Of a DNA stretch of 64,000 bases, positions 44,680-52,848 are shown one piece after another (positions within the stretch are counted from its first letter, which is position 1; each line of letters starts with the position of its first letter). The DNA comes from Neorhizobium sp. GTDB lineage: Bacteria; Pseudomonadota; Alphaproteobacteria; Rhizobiales; Rhizobiaceae. Under the pieces are notes generated by a model. That model did not search any database. It was not told where the DNA came from and was given only the letters and a program-made list of their open reading frames with translations. A program made the position numbers and the translations under genes. The DNA lies in contig JAPWKC010000001.1 in NCBI GenBank assembly GCA_028283725.1, positions 1-64,000 on the forward strand, in the 5' to 3' direction.

Positions 44680-46761
44680 ATGAAGCGCAGATGGACAATC
44701 GTAATCGGCCTCGGCGCCTGCCTCTTGATGGCAGGGGCGGCGGGCGTCGGTCTGGATTGGGCCGATCGTGCCTATCCGCCACCGCTCGAGGCGGCAGAGG
44801 TGACGTCGCGGGAAGTGCTGGATGCCAATGGCGAGCTGTTGCGCGCCTTTGCGACGCCGCAGGGGCGCTGGCGGCTTTCCACCATCATCGATCAGGTGGA
44901 TCCGCGCTTCGTGCGGATGCTGGTCGCCTATGAGGATCGCCGTTTCTACGATCATGGCGGGATAGACGTGATCGCCATCGGCCGGGCAGCGTGGCAGCTC
45001 GTCACCCACGGGCGTATCGTTTCGGGAGCCTCGACGCTTTCCATGCAGGTGGCGCGGCTGATCGAGCCGCGGGCGAACCGGTCGTTTTCCGCCAAAATCC
45101 TGCAAGTGGCGCGGGCCATGCAGATCGAGCGGCGGCTGTCGAAACGCCAGATCCTCGATCTTTATCTCACCCATGCACCCTATGGCGGCAATCTGGAGGG
45201 TGTGAGGGCGGCAAGCCTTGCCTATTTCGGCAAGGAGCCGCGACGGCTTTCGGTGTCCGAGGCAGCGCTTCTCGTGGCGCTTCCGCAATCGCCGGAAAGC
45301 CGGCGGCCGGACCGGCATCGCGTGGCAGCGTTTTTGGCGCGTGAGCGGGTCCTGGCTCGGCCGGCCGTGGCCGACGTCACGGGGCCGGGCGAAGCGCAGC
45401 TTGCCGCGAACGAACCGTTGCCGTCGCACCGCAAGCAATTGCCGGCCTATGCCGCGCATCTTGCCGAAGCCGCGATCCGCAAACAGCCGGAGACCCATCG
45501 GTTCCAGACGACGCTGAGACGCAGCGTTCAGCAGGGGCTCGAGACGGTGGCAAGTGACGCGGCCCGCAGGTTGCCGCCAAAAGTGTCTGTCGCCATGCTG
45601 ATGGCGGATATCACGACAGGCGAGATTATCGGCGAAGTGGGTTCAGCCGATTATTTCGATGCCGGCCGCTCCGGATGGGTGGACATGACGCGGGCCAGCC
45701 GCTCGCCGGGCTCGACCCTGAAGCCGTTCATCTATGGGCTTGCCTTCGAACAAGGGCTGGTGTCGCAGCAGACGATCATCGAGGACCGCCCGGCAGATTT
45801 TTTCGGGTACCGGCCGAAGAATTTCGACATGACCTATCAGGGCGACGTGACCGTGCGGCAGGCGCTGCAACTGTCGCTCAACGTGCCGGCGATCCGCCTT
45901 CTCGACGCCGTCGGGCCTTCCCGGCTGATGCTGCGGCTGAGACGTGCGGAGGTGAAACTGGCATTGCCACCCACCGAGGCGCCGGGGCTGGCAATCGGGC
46001 TTGGCGGGGTCGGGGTAACGCTCAAGGATCTCGTCCAGGGTTATGCGGCTCTGGCCAATCGCGGCCAGCCTATTCGGCTCGGGGATGGTGTTCAGGAACA
46101 GCCCGGACAGATCGAAGGCAGCGCCATTCTCGAACAGCAGGCGATCTGGAACGTTGCCGATATCCTCGCAGGCGTCGTGCCGCCGCAGGGCAGCCGCAAG
46201 CTCGGCATCGCCTATAAGACCGGGACGAGCTACGGGTATCGCGATGCGTGGTCGATCGGGTTCGATGGCCGCCATGTGCTCGGCGTCTGGGTCGGGCGGC
46301 CTGACAATGGCGCCGTGCCGGGCATAGCCGGCTATCAGACGGCAGCACCGATCCTGTTCGAAGCATTTTCGCGCTCGAGCGTCGGCATCACGCCGCTGCC
46401 GGCAGCACCCGCGGGTGTGGCGCGGGTAGCGCAGGTCGATTTGCCGGTCAGCCAGCGGCGCTTCTCGCTGACAGCCAACGGCCTCGTCTCGGCCAATACG
46501 CGCGAGCCGGCGCCGCAGATCATCTATCCGCCGGAAGGGGCCAAGGTGGATCTAGGGGCGCGAAGCGGCGAGGCTTTGCCGCTCGTTCTGAAACTGCAAG
46601 GGGGAAGGGCGCCGTTCCGCTGGCTTGCCAACGGGCAGCCGCTCGACCAGCTCTCGCGCTTAAGAACCAGTCAGTGGCAGCCGGATGGCGCCGGTTATTC
46701 GACGCTGACGGTGATCGACGCTGCCGGCCGGGCCGCCAGCGTCAGGTTTTTTGTCGAGTAA
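44680..46761 (+). CDS. pbpC: Penicillin-binding protein 1C
   Basis: 693 residues. One N-terminal membrane anchor (about 7-25). The GT51 transglycosylase domain has the catalytic Glu85 in YEDRRFYDHGG and SGASTLSMQVARL, LDLYLTHAPYGGNLEG. The transpeptidase domain has S345-T-L-K in SPGSTLKPF, the SLN motif in QLSLNVPAI and K513-T-G in YKTGTSYG. A C-terminal beta-sandwich domain (about 600-690; BiPBP_C type) follows, as in E. coli PbpC. It polymerises and cross-links peptidoglycan from the periplasmic face. It pairs with the alpha-2-macroglobulin gene directly upstream. Confidence 0.94.
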   Translation: MKRRWTIVIGLGACLLMAGAAGVGLDWADRAYPPPLEAAEVTSREVLDANGELLRAFATPQGRWRLSTIIDQVDPRFVRMLVAYEDRRFYDHGGIDVIAIGRAAWQLVTHGRIVSGASTLSMQVARLIEPRANRSFSAKILQVARAMQIERRLSKRQILDLYLTHAPYGGNLEGVRAASLAYFGKEPRRLSVSEAALLVALPQSPESRRPDRHRVAAFLARERVLARPAVADVTGPGEAQLAANEPLPSHRKQLPAYAAHLAEAAIRKQPETHRFQTTLRRSVQQGLETVASDAARRLPPKVSVAMLMADITTGEIIGEVGSADYFDAGRSGWVDMTRASRSPGSTLKPFIYGLAFEQGLVSQQTIIEDRPADFFGYRPKNFDMTYQGDVTVRQALQLSLNVPAIRLLDAVGPSRLMLRLRRAEVKLALPPTEAPGLAIGLGGVGVTLKDLVQGYAALANRGQPIRLGDGVQEQPGQIEGSAILEQQAIWNVADILAGVVPPQGSRKLGIAYKTGTSYGYRDAWSIGFDGRHVLGVWVGRPDNGAVPGIAGYQTAAPILFEAFSRSSVGITPLPAAPAGVARVAQVDLPVSQRRFSLTANGLVSANTREPAPQIIYPPEGAKVDLGARSGEALPLVLKLQGGRAPFRWLANGQPLDQLSRLRTSQWQPDGAGYSTLTVIDAAGRAASVRFFVE

Positions 46762-46909
46762 GAGGCATAGGTCACCGCGAGCGGGCCAACGTGATGGCCG
46801 GAGGCGGAACGCCAGCGGGACCGACGCGGCATAGGCGACCGCGAATGGGGGCCGCCGCTAATGTGCCCCCACTGGCAATGGGGCCGCCGCGACCGGCGGG
46901 CCCGTTATC
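46762..46909. repeat. GC-rich intergenic stretch with a short imperfect direct repeat and hairpin
   Basis: Between the convergent pbpC and dppF genes. GGCATAGGTCACCGCGAGCG at 46764-46783 recurs as GGCATAGGCGACCGCGAATG at 46828-46847 (16 of 20 positions identical). Near the dppF end, GGGGCCGCCG (46880-46889) and CGGCGGGCCC (46894-46903) form a 10-bp hairpin with one mismatch that may help terminate the dpp transcript. No T-run follows on either strand. Confidence 0.45.
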
Positions 46910-47758
46910 TCACGCCGTGACGGCTGCCTTCTTCGCCATAACGCGGGCACGAATCGATTCCACGTCGGCGCGCGGGGTCGCTGCAAAGAGCGTGCGCGTA
47001 TAGTCGTGCTTCGGATCGGAGAAGACTTCGTCGCGGGTGCCATATTCGACCGCCTCGCCGAAATACATCACCATCACTTCATCCGCGATGTAGCGCACGA
47101 CCGAGAGATCGTGGCTGATGAAGACATAGGTGAGGCCGAACTCGTCCTGCAGGTCTGCGAGCAGGTTCAGAACCTGCGCCTGGACCGACAGGTCAAGTGC
47201 GGAGACCGGCTCGTCGAGGATGAGAAGTTTTGGGTTCATCATCAGCGCGCGGGCAATGGCGATACGCTGGCGCTGGCCGCCGGAGAACATGTGGGGATAG
47301 CGGTTATAGTGTTCCGGGCCGAGACCGACCTTCTTCAGCATCTCGTTGGCGCGGTCGCGCCGCTCGGAGGCCGGCATGTCGGTATTGATCGCCAGCGGTT
47401 CGCCCAGAACGTCGCCGATCTTCTGGCGCGGGTTGAGCGAGCCATAGGGGTTCTGGAAGACGATCTGCACCTTCTGGCGCATTTCCTGCGTCAGGTGGCC
47501 GGGGCGGGTGTCAACGGTCTTGCCGTCGATCAGCAGTTCGCCGGCCGTCGGCTCGTCGATGAAGGTGATCATGCGGGCAAGAGTGGACTTGCCACAGCCC
47601 GATTCGCCGACGATCGCCAGCGTCTTGCCGCGCTCCAGCGTGAAGGACACGCCCTTCACGGCGTGAACGATCTTCTTCGGCTTGAAGAGGCCGCCCGACA
47701 GTTCGTAGTCGCGCTTGATGTTGCGCACTTCGAGCATGGTGTTGTTGGTGGTGTCCAT
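46910..47758 (-). CDS. dppF: Dipeptide-type ABC importer ATPase, DppF-like
   Basis: 282 residues. Walker A GESGCGKST, signature FSGGQRQRIAIARAL, Walker B LLILDEPVSALD and HDLSVVRYIAD are intact. The VFQNPYGSLNPRQ segment and DPKHDYTRTLFAATP at the C-terminus are typical of DppF/OppF. The C-terminal cysteine pattern of iron-sulfur-containing DppD is absent, as expected for F subunits. Its start shares one base with the dppD stop codon. Last gene of the five-gene operon that starts with the binding protein at 52336. Confidence 0.9.
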   Translation of the reverse strand: MDTTNNTMLEVRNIKRDYELSGGLFKPKKIVHAVKGVSFTLERGKTLAIVGESGCGKSTLARMITFIDEPTAGELLIDGKTVDTRPGHLTQEMRQKVQIVFQNPYGSLNPRQKIGDVLGEPLAINTDMPASERRDRANEMLKKVGLGPEHYNRYPHMFSGGQRQRIAIARALMMNPKLLILDEPVSALDLSVQAQVLNLLADLQDEFGLTYVFISHDLSVVRYIADEVMVMYFGEAVEYGTRDEVFSDPKHDYTRTLFAATPRADVESIRARVMAKKAAVTA

Positions 47759-48630
47759 CAGGCGGTTGCTCCGCTCGTTCCCGCAGAGGGGGCCGGTTCC
47801 GGCGTGCCGTCGAAAAATGAGGATACGGTGGTCAGGCGGTCGCCCGTGGCATTTTCCGGAAGGGCCGCGAGAAGCGCCTTCGTATAGTTGCTCTTCGGGT
47901 TCTCGAAGAGGGAGAGAACGTCTGCCTCTTCCATCGTGCGGCCCTTGTACTGGACGACGACACGGTCGGCAGTTTCCGCCACGACACCCATGTCATGGGT
48001 GATCATGATCAGGCCCATGCCGGTCTTGGCCTGCAGGTCCATGATCAGATCCAAGATCTGTTTCTGGATCGTTACGTCGAGTGCCGTGGTCGGCTCGTCG
48101 GCGATGAGCAATTTCGGATTGCAGGCGATCGCCATGGCAATCATCACGCGCTGGCACTGGCCGCCCGACATCTGATGCGGGAAGCTCGTCAGGCGTTCCG
48201 CCGGGTTCGGCAGGCCGACCTGGGTGAAAAGCTCGATCGCGCGCTGACGGCGGGCCTTTTTGTCGAGGCCAAGATGGATGCGCAGCACTTCCTCGATCTG
48301 GAAGCCAACCGTGAAGCACGGGTTGAGGCTGGCGACCGGCTCCTGGAAGATCATCGCGATATCCTTGCCGATCAGCTTGCGGCGTTCGGCCGGGCTGATC
48401 GCCGCCATGTCTCGGCCTTCGAAGAGAAGGCGGTCTGCCGTGATCTTCGCCGTCCAGGGCAGAAGGCCCATAACGGCGAGCATGGCAACGGACTTGCCCG
48501 AGCCACTCTCGCCGACGATGGTGAGGACCTCGCCCTTTTCGACGGACATGGAGACGCCGTCGACGGCCTTGAACCAGCCGGTTGCGGTTTCGAACTCGAC
48601 GGTGAGATTATCAATCGTGAGAAGCGCCAT
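47758..48630 (-). CDS. dppD: Dipeptide-type ABC importer ATPase, DppD-like
   Basis: 290 residues. Walker [10 protein letters not shown], the segment [17 protein letters not shown], signature [14 protein letters not shown], Walker [21 protein letters not shown] and the switch [10 protein letters not shown] are those of DppD/OppD. The C-terminus contains [16 protein letters not shown]. It heterodimerises with DppF. The ATG is preceded by AGAGGTC and lies two bases after the dppC stop. Confidence 0.9.
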   Translation of the reverse strand: MALLTIDNLTVEFETATGWFKAVDGVSMSVEKGEVLTIVGESGSGKSVAMLAVMGLLPWTAKITADRLLFEGRDMAAISPAERRKLIGKDIAMIFQEPVASLNPCFTVGFQIEEVLRIHLGLDKKARRQRAIELFTQVGLPNPAERLTSFPHQMSGGQCQRVMIAMAIACNPKLLIADEPTTALDVTIQKQILDLIMDLQAKTGMGLIMITHDMGVVAETADRVVVQYKGRTMEEADVLSLFENPKSNYTKALLAALPENATGDRLTTVSSFFDGTPEPAPSAGTSGATA

Positions 48631-48632
48631 GA

Positions 48633-49550
48633 TCAGGACCTCTTCAGTTTCGGGTCAAGCGCATCGCGCAAGCCGTCGCCCATCAGGTTGATGGCAAGAA
48701 CGGTGACGAGGATGGCAACACCGGGGAAGGTGACGACCCACCAGGCGCGCAGGATGAACTCGCGGGCTTCGGCGAGCATCGTGCCCCATTCCGGTGCCGG
48801 CGGCTGGGCGCCCATGCCAAGGAAGCCGAGAGCCGCCGCATCGAGAATGGCGTTGGAGAAGGAGAGCGTCGCCTGGACGATCAGCGGCGCCGTGCAGTTC
48901 GGCAGGATGGTGCGGAACATCAGGCGCAGCGGGGATGCTCCGGCAAGCCTTGCGGCGGTGACATAATCACGCGTCGTTTCGGCCATGACCGCGGCGCGGG
49001 TGAGGCGGACGAAATGCGGCTGCAGGGTGATTGCGATCGCGATCATGCCGTTCGTCAGGCTCGGGCCGAGGATGGCGACGAGAACAAGCGCAAGAAGCAG
49101 CGACGGGAAGGCAAGGATGATATCCATCAGGCGCATGATGACGGTATCGACCCAGCCGCGGTAATAGCCGGCGATCAGGCCGACCAGAATGCCGCCGACA
49201 AGCGACAACGTCGTCACGAACACGCCGATGAACAGCGAATATTGCGCGCCGAAAATGAGGCGCGAGAGGATATCGCGGCCGACTGGATCTGTGCCGAGCA
49301 GGAAGAAGCCGTGCGGCCCTTCATTGAAGCTCGGCGGCTGAAGCACGCTGTCGCGATACTGTTCGAACGGCGAATGCGGCGCGATCAGCGAGGCGAAGAC
49401 GGCGATGATGACGAGCAGGGCGAAAACGACGAGGCCCATGACGGCGCCGCGGTTTTCGGAAAAGTAGAACCAGAACTCTTTCAGCATCTGGCGGCGCATG
49501 GCGGCGCTCGTTACCGGCTGTTCTGTTTTTGCAATTGATGTATCGGCCAT
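48633..49550 (-). CDS. dppC: Dipeptide-type ABC importer permease, DppC-like
   Basis: 305 residues. A long N-terminal tail before the first membrane segment and the sequence FLLGTDPVGRDILSRLIFGAQYSL are DppC/OppC hallmarks. The EAA-type loop reads RLAGASPLRLMFRTILPN. About six membrane segments. GAAGGAG lies 7 bases before the ATG. It pairs with DppB, encoded 26 bases upstream. Confidence 0.91.
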   Translation of the reverse strand: MADTSIAKTEQPVTSAAMRRQMLKEFWFYFSENRGAVMGLVVFALLVIIAVFASLIAPHSPFEQYRDSVLQPPSFNEGPHGFFLLGTDPVGRDILSRLIFGAQYSLFIGVFVTTLSLVGGILVGLIAGYYRGWVDTVIMRLMDIILAFPSLLLALVLVAILGPSLTNGMIAIAITLQPHFVRLTRAAVMAETTRDYVTAARLAGASPLRLMFRTILPNCTAPLIVQATLSFSNAILDAAALGFLGMGAQPPAPEWGTMLAEAREFILRAWWVVTFPGVAILVTVLAINLMGDGLRDALDPKLKRS

Positions 49551-49576
49551 GGGATTTTCTCCTTCTTGCTGCCGGG

Positions 49577-50581
49577 TCAGTGTCGGATGCGCGGGTTGAT
49601 CAGGCCATACATGAGATCGACAATGAGATTGACGATCATGATGATGGCGGCGATCAGCAGCAGGCCACTCTGGATGACGGGATAGTCGCGCCGGAAGACG
49701 CTATCGACCATCCATTTGCCGATGCCCGGCCAGGAGAAGATCGTCTCCGTCAGGATGGCGCCTGCCAGCATGACGCCGATCTGCAGGCCGATCGTGGTGA
49801 TGACCGGGATCATGGCATTGCGCAGCGCATGGATGCCGACGACGCGGAAGGGCGACAGGCCCTTGGCGCGGGCGGTGCGGACGTAATCCTCCGACAGGAC
49901 TTCCAGCATGGCGGAGCGGGTCTGGCGGGCGATCACGGCAAGCGGGATCGTCGCAAGCACGATCGAGGGCAGCGCCAGATGGCTGAGCGCCGAAGAGAAC
50001 GCGCCCTTCTGACCCGAGATCAGCGAATCGATCAGCATGAAGCCGGTGACGTTGGGGAAGAAATACATGAGCGAGATGCGGCCCGAAACCGGGAACCACT
50101 GGAGCGTGCCTGAAAACAGGATGATCAGCAGCAGGCCCCACCAGAAGATCGGCATCGAATAGCCGACAAGGGCGATACCCATCAGGGTCTGGTCGAAGAC
50201 GGAGCCGCGCTTGATCGCCGCAATCACACCGGCCGGAATGCCGAGCGCGATGGCGATGATGATCGCACAGATCGACAATTCGACGGTGGCCGGGAAGAGC
50301 TGCATGAACTGGTCGAGGATCGGCTTCTTGGAGACGATCGAGGATCCGAAGTCGCCGTGCAGGATACCGTTGAGGTAATCCAGATACTGGACGACCATCG
50401 GCCGGTCGAGGCCGAGGTCATGACTGATCTGCGCATGGCGTTCCGGCGACATGACGCGCTCGCCAGACAGGAGTGCGACCGGGTCGCCCGGCAGCATGCG
50501 AATGAACGAAAAGGCAATGATCGAGACGCCGATGAACGTCGGGATCAGCACGGCAATGCGCCGCAGGAGGAAGCCAAACAT
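49577..50581 (-). CDS. dppB: Dipeptide-type ABC importer permease, DppB-like
   Basis: 334 residues, about six membrane segments. The N-terminus LLRRIAVLIPTFIGVSIIAF, then FIRMLPGDPV and GLDRPMVVQYLDY are DppB family signatures. The EAA-type loop reads RTARAKGLSPFRVVGIHAL, followed by NAMIPVITTIGLQ. GAAGG precedes the ATG. A palindrome lies in the 159-base gap between the binding-protein gene and this one. Confidence 0.92.
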   Translation of the reverse strand: MFGFLLRRIAVLIPTFIGVSIIAFSFIRMLPGDPVALLSGERVMSPERHAQISHDLGLDRPMVVQYLDYLNGILHGDFGSSIVSKKPILDQFMQLFPATVELSICAIIIAIALGIPAGVIAAIKRGSVFDQTLMGIALVGYSMPIFWWGLLLIILFSGTLQWFPVSGRISLMYFFPNVTGFMLIDSLISGQKGAFSSALSHLALPSIVLATIPLAVIARQTRSAMLEVLSEDYVRTARAKGLSPFRVVGIHALRNAMIPVITTIGLQIGVMLAGAILTETIFSWPGIGKWMVDSVFRRDYPVIQSGLLLIAAIIMIVNLIVDLMYGLINPRIRH

Positions 50582-50688
50582 CTACAACCTTCGAGGTTTT
50601 TTGATTTTTGATCGATCAGCTGGCTGTCAAGCCACGGAGCCGACAAATGAGGCATCTTGCCGCATATTTTTGCATCTCTTAAAGCAAA

Positions 50689-50720
50689 TGCCGCGGGAAA
50701 CGCAACGCGCTCCCGCGGCA
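50689..50720 (-). promoter_or_regulatory. Palindrome between dppA and dppB
   Basis: TGCCGCGGGA (50689-50698) and TCCCGCGGCA (50711-50720) form a 10-bp perfect stem with a 12-base loop, 20 bases after the dppA stop. On the minus strand it is followed by TTTGCTTTAA, a broken T-run, so it may partly terminate transcription and keep dppA levels above those of dppBCDF. Confidence 0.65.
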
Positions 50721-50740
50721 AAGTTGTTAACGACCGAGAA

Positions 50741-52336
50741 TTACTCGGAAATATCAACCGTCTCGAAGGTGAAATCACCGAGCGGGCTCTGGGTGAAACC
50801 GGTCACACCCTTGGCCATGGGGACGACAGCGAGCGAGTGGTCGATGGTTGCCCAGGGAGCTTCCTTCTTGAAGATCTGCTGTGCCTGTTCGTAAAGCTTG
50901 GTGCGCTCGCCAACGTCAGACGTTGCCTTGGCCTTCTTCACGAGAGCGTCGAAATCCTTGTTGCACCACTGCGCACGGTTGTTGCCGCCAACGGCATCGC
51001 AGCCGAGCAGGGTGTCAAGGAAGTTGTCCGGGTCGCCGTTGTCGCCGGTCCAGCCCATGATGGCAGCGCCATCGCGGTTCTTGTCCTTCGAACGCTGCAG
51101 GTATTCAGCCCATTCGTAGGAAACGATCTCGGCCTTGACGCCGATCTTGGCGAAGTCGTCCTGCATGATTTCGGCCGCACGGCGGGCGTTCAGCATGTAG
51201 GGACGCGACACCGGCATCGCCCAGAGCTTCATCGAAAGATCCTTGACGCCTGCGGAAGCGAGCAGCTTCTTGGCTTCGTCGAGGTTGTAGGCGTCATCCT
51301 TGGTGGCCTTGTCGTAGGACCACATGGTCGGCGGGATCGGGTTGACGGCCGGCGTCGCCATGCCCTGGAAGACGGCATCAACGATGGCCTTCTTGTTGAT
51401 CGCCATGTTGAGGGCCTTGCGGACCTCGACCTTGTCGAACGGAGGCTGGGTCGTGTTATAGGCGAGGTAGGCGATGTTGAGGCCTTCCTGCTCCATGACC
51501 TTGAGGTTCTTGTCGGTCTTCATGGAGGCCACGTCGGCGGCGTTCGGATACGGCATCAGCTGGCATTCGCCGGCCTTCAGCTTCTGGTAGCGAACGGCTG
51601 CATCGGTGGTGATCGCAAAGACGAGGTCGTCGATCTTCGGAGCGGTGCCCCAGTAATCGGCATTCTTCTTGTAGCGGATGACGGCATCCTGCTGGTAGCC
51701 GACGAAGGTAAACGGGCCAGTGCCGACCGGCTGCTGGTTCAGCTGCTCCTTCTTGCCGGCCTTGTCGAGGCTGTCGGCATATTCCTTCGACATGATCGAA
51801 GCGAAGGGCATTGCGAGGTCGGCGAGGAAGGGGGCTTCAGCGCGGTTGAGCGTGAACTTGACCGTCAGGTCGTCGACCTTCTCGATGGACTTGATGAGCT
51901 TCGGGAAGCCCATGCCATCGGCATATTCCCAGGATGCGCCGGAAACGTACTTGGCCCAGGGGTTGCTGGCGTTGATCTGACGATCGATCGAGAAGATCAC
52001 GTCATCGGCGTTAAGCGCGCGGGTCGGGGTGAAAAAATCCGTCGTCTGGAACTTCACGTTCGGGCGCAGCTTGAAGGTGTAGACGGTGCCGTCGGAGGAA
52101 ATGTCCCAGCTTGCTGCAAGCGCTGCAACCGGCTCGGTCGTGCCCGGCTTGAATTCCAGAAGGCGGTTGTAGATCGGGTGCGCCGAGGCATCGAACGTGG
52201 TGCCGGCGGTGTAGAGGCCCGGGTCGAAGCCTTCCGGCGAACCTTCCGAGCAGAAGACGAAGGTCTTGGCGCTTGCGGCGCTGGCAAAGAAGGTTGCCGA
52301 CAGAAGCGCTGCGGCAAGAGCGAGTTTGTACTTCAT
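50741..52336 (-). CDS. dppA: Dipeptide-type periplasmic binding protein, DppA-like
   Basis: 531 residues. The signal peptide is cleaved near residue 23 (ASAASA-KT); no lipobox. The mature N-terminus KTFVFCSEGSPEGFDPGLY, then GTGPFTFVGYQQ and GDNGDPDNFLDTLLGC are typical of DppA. The conserved DPDNFL segment and Cys residues (FC near the N-terminus, GC late) match dipeptide/haem-binding DppA proteins. It delivers di- or oligopeptides, or sometimes haem or 5-aminolevulinate, to DppBC. The start at 52336 is chosen because it begins the signal peptide; the frame is open 44 codons further. Confidence 0.93.
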   Translation of the reverse strand: MKYKLALAAALLSATFFASAASAKTFVFCSEGSPEGFDPGLYTAGTTFDASAHPIYNRLLEFKPGTTEPVAALAASWDISSDGTVYTFKLRPNVKFQTTDFFTPTRALNADDVIFSIDRQINASNPWAKYVSGASWEYADGMGFPKLIKSIEKVDDLTVKFTLNRAEAPFLADLAMPFASIMSKEYADSLDKAGKKEQLNQQPVGTGPFTFVGYQQDAVIRYKKNADYWGTAPKIDDLVFAITTDAAVRYQKLKAGECQLMPYPNAADVASMKTDKNLKVMEQEGLNIAYLAYNTTQPPFDKVEVRKALNMAINKKAIVDAVFQGMATPAVNPIPPTMWSYDKATKDDAYNLDEAKKLLASAGVKDLSMKLWAMPVSRPYMLNARRAAEIMQDDFAKIGVKAEIVSYEWAEYLQRSKDKNRDGAAIMGWTGDNGDPDNFLDTLLGCDAVGGNNRAQWCNKDFDALVKKAKATSDVGERTKLYEQAQQIFKKEAPWATIDHSLAVVPMAKGVTGFTQSPLGDFTFETVDISE

Positions 52337-52848
52337 TCTAGTCTCCCAATTGTCCGGGCTCGAACCACATCGGCCCGGTTTCCTTGCATGCTCGACGGCG
52401 TACGCGATCGCTAATCCGCGATTGGGTCGGACAAGTCCGAGCCCCCTCGGCATTCCGTCATCTCCCACCTGTTTCCGGCTCCCCGATACGCCCTGCCTGA
52501 AATGAGAGGCTTCCGGTGTCGGTCGTGGAGCACGCTACAGATCTTCGAAATCGTTACAGATCTTGGATAAATTTACGCAATTTTGCCAATATTTCCCGAT
52601 TTTTATGACTTTTCCTGCTCGTTTGTCGGTGGCAGGTGGTTGCGCGGGAGAATAGCGATAATCGTCCGGTTGTCGAGATGCGAAGATTCGCGTGTCGATC
52701 ACATTCGCTCTGTGGCGTCTTGCGCCCCCTAACATCAAGCGCTGGAGCGTTTGTGGGCGGTGGTGAATTTCGCTGCATCGCAGCATTGCCAATGATGAAG
52801 ATTGGAGTACGGTTCGGCGCTTCTGATCGAGATTGCATCGAGGCACGC
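52337..52848. promoter_or_regulatory. Divergent intergenic region with a tandem 10-base repeat
   Basis: About 0.5 kb between dppA and the M20 amidohydrolase. TACAGATCTT occurs at 52536-52545 and again at 52555-52564, 19 bases apart, at the edge of the most A+T-rich part (52540-52620). The spacing of about two helical turns is compatible with a dimeric or tandem regulator site about 200 bases upstream of dppA. No gene is supported here. Confidence 0.45.
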
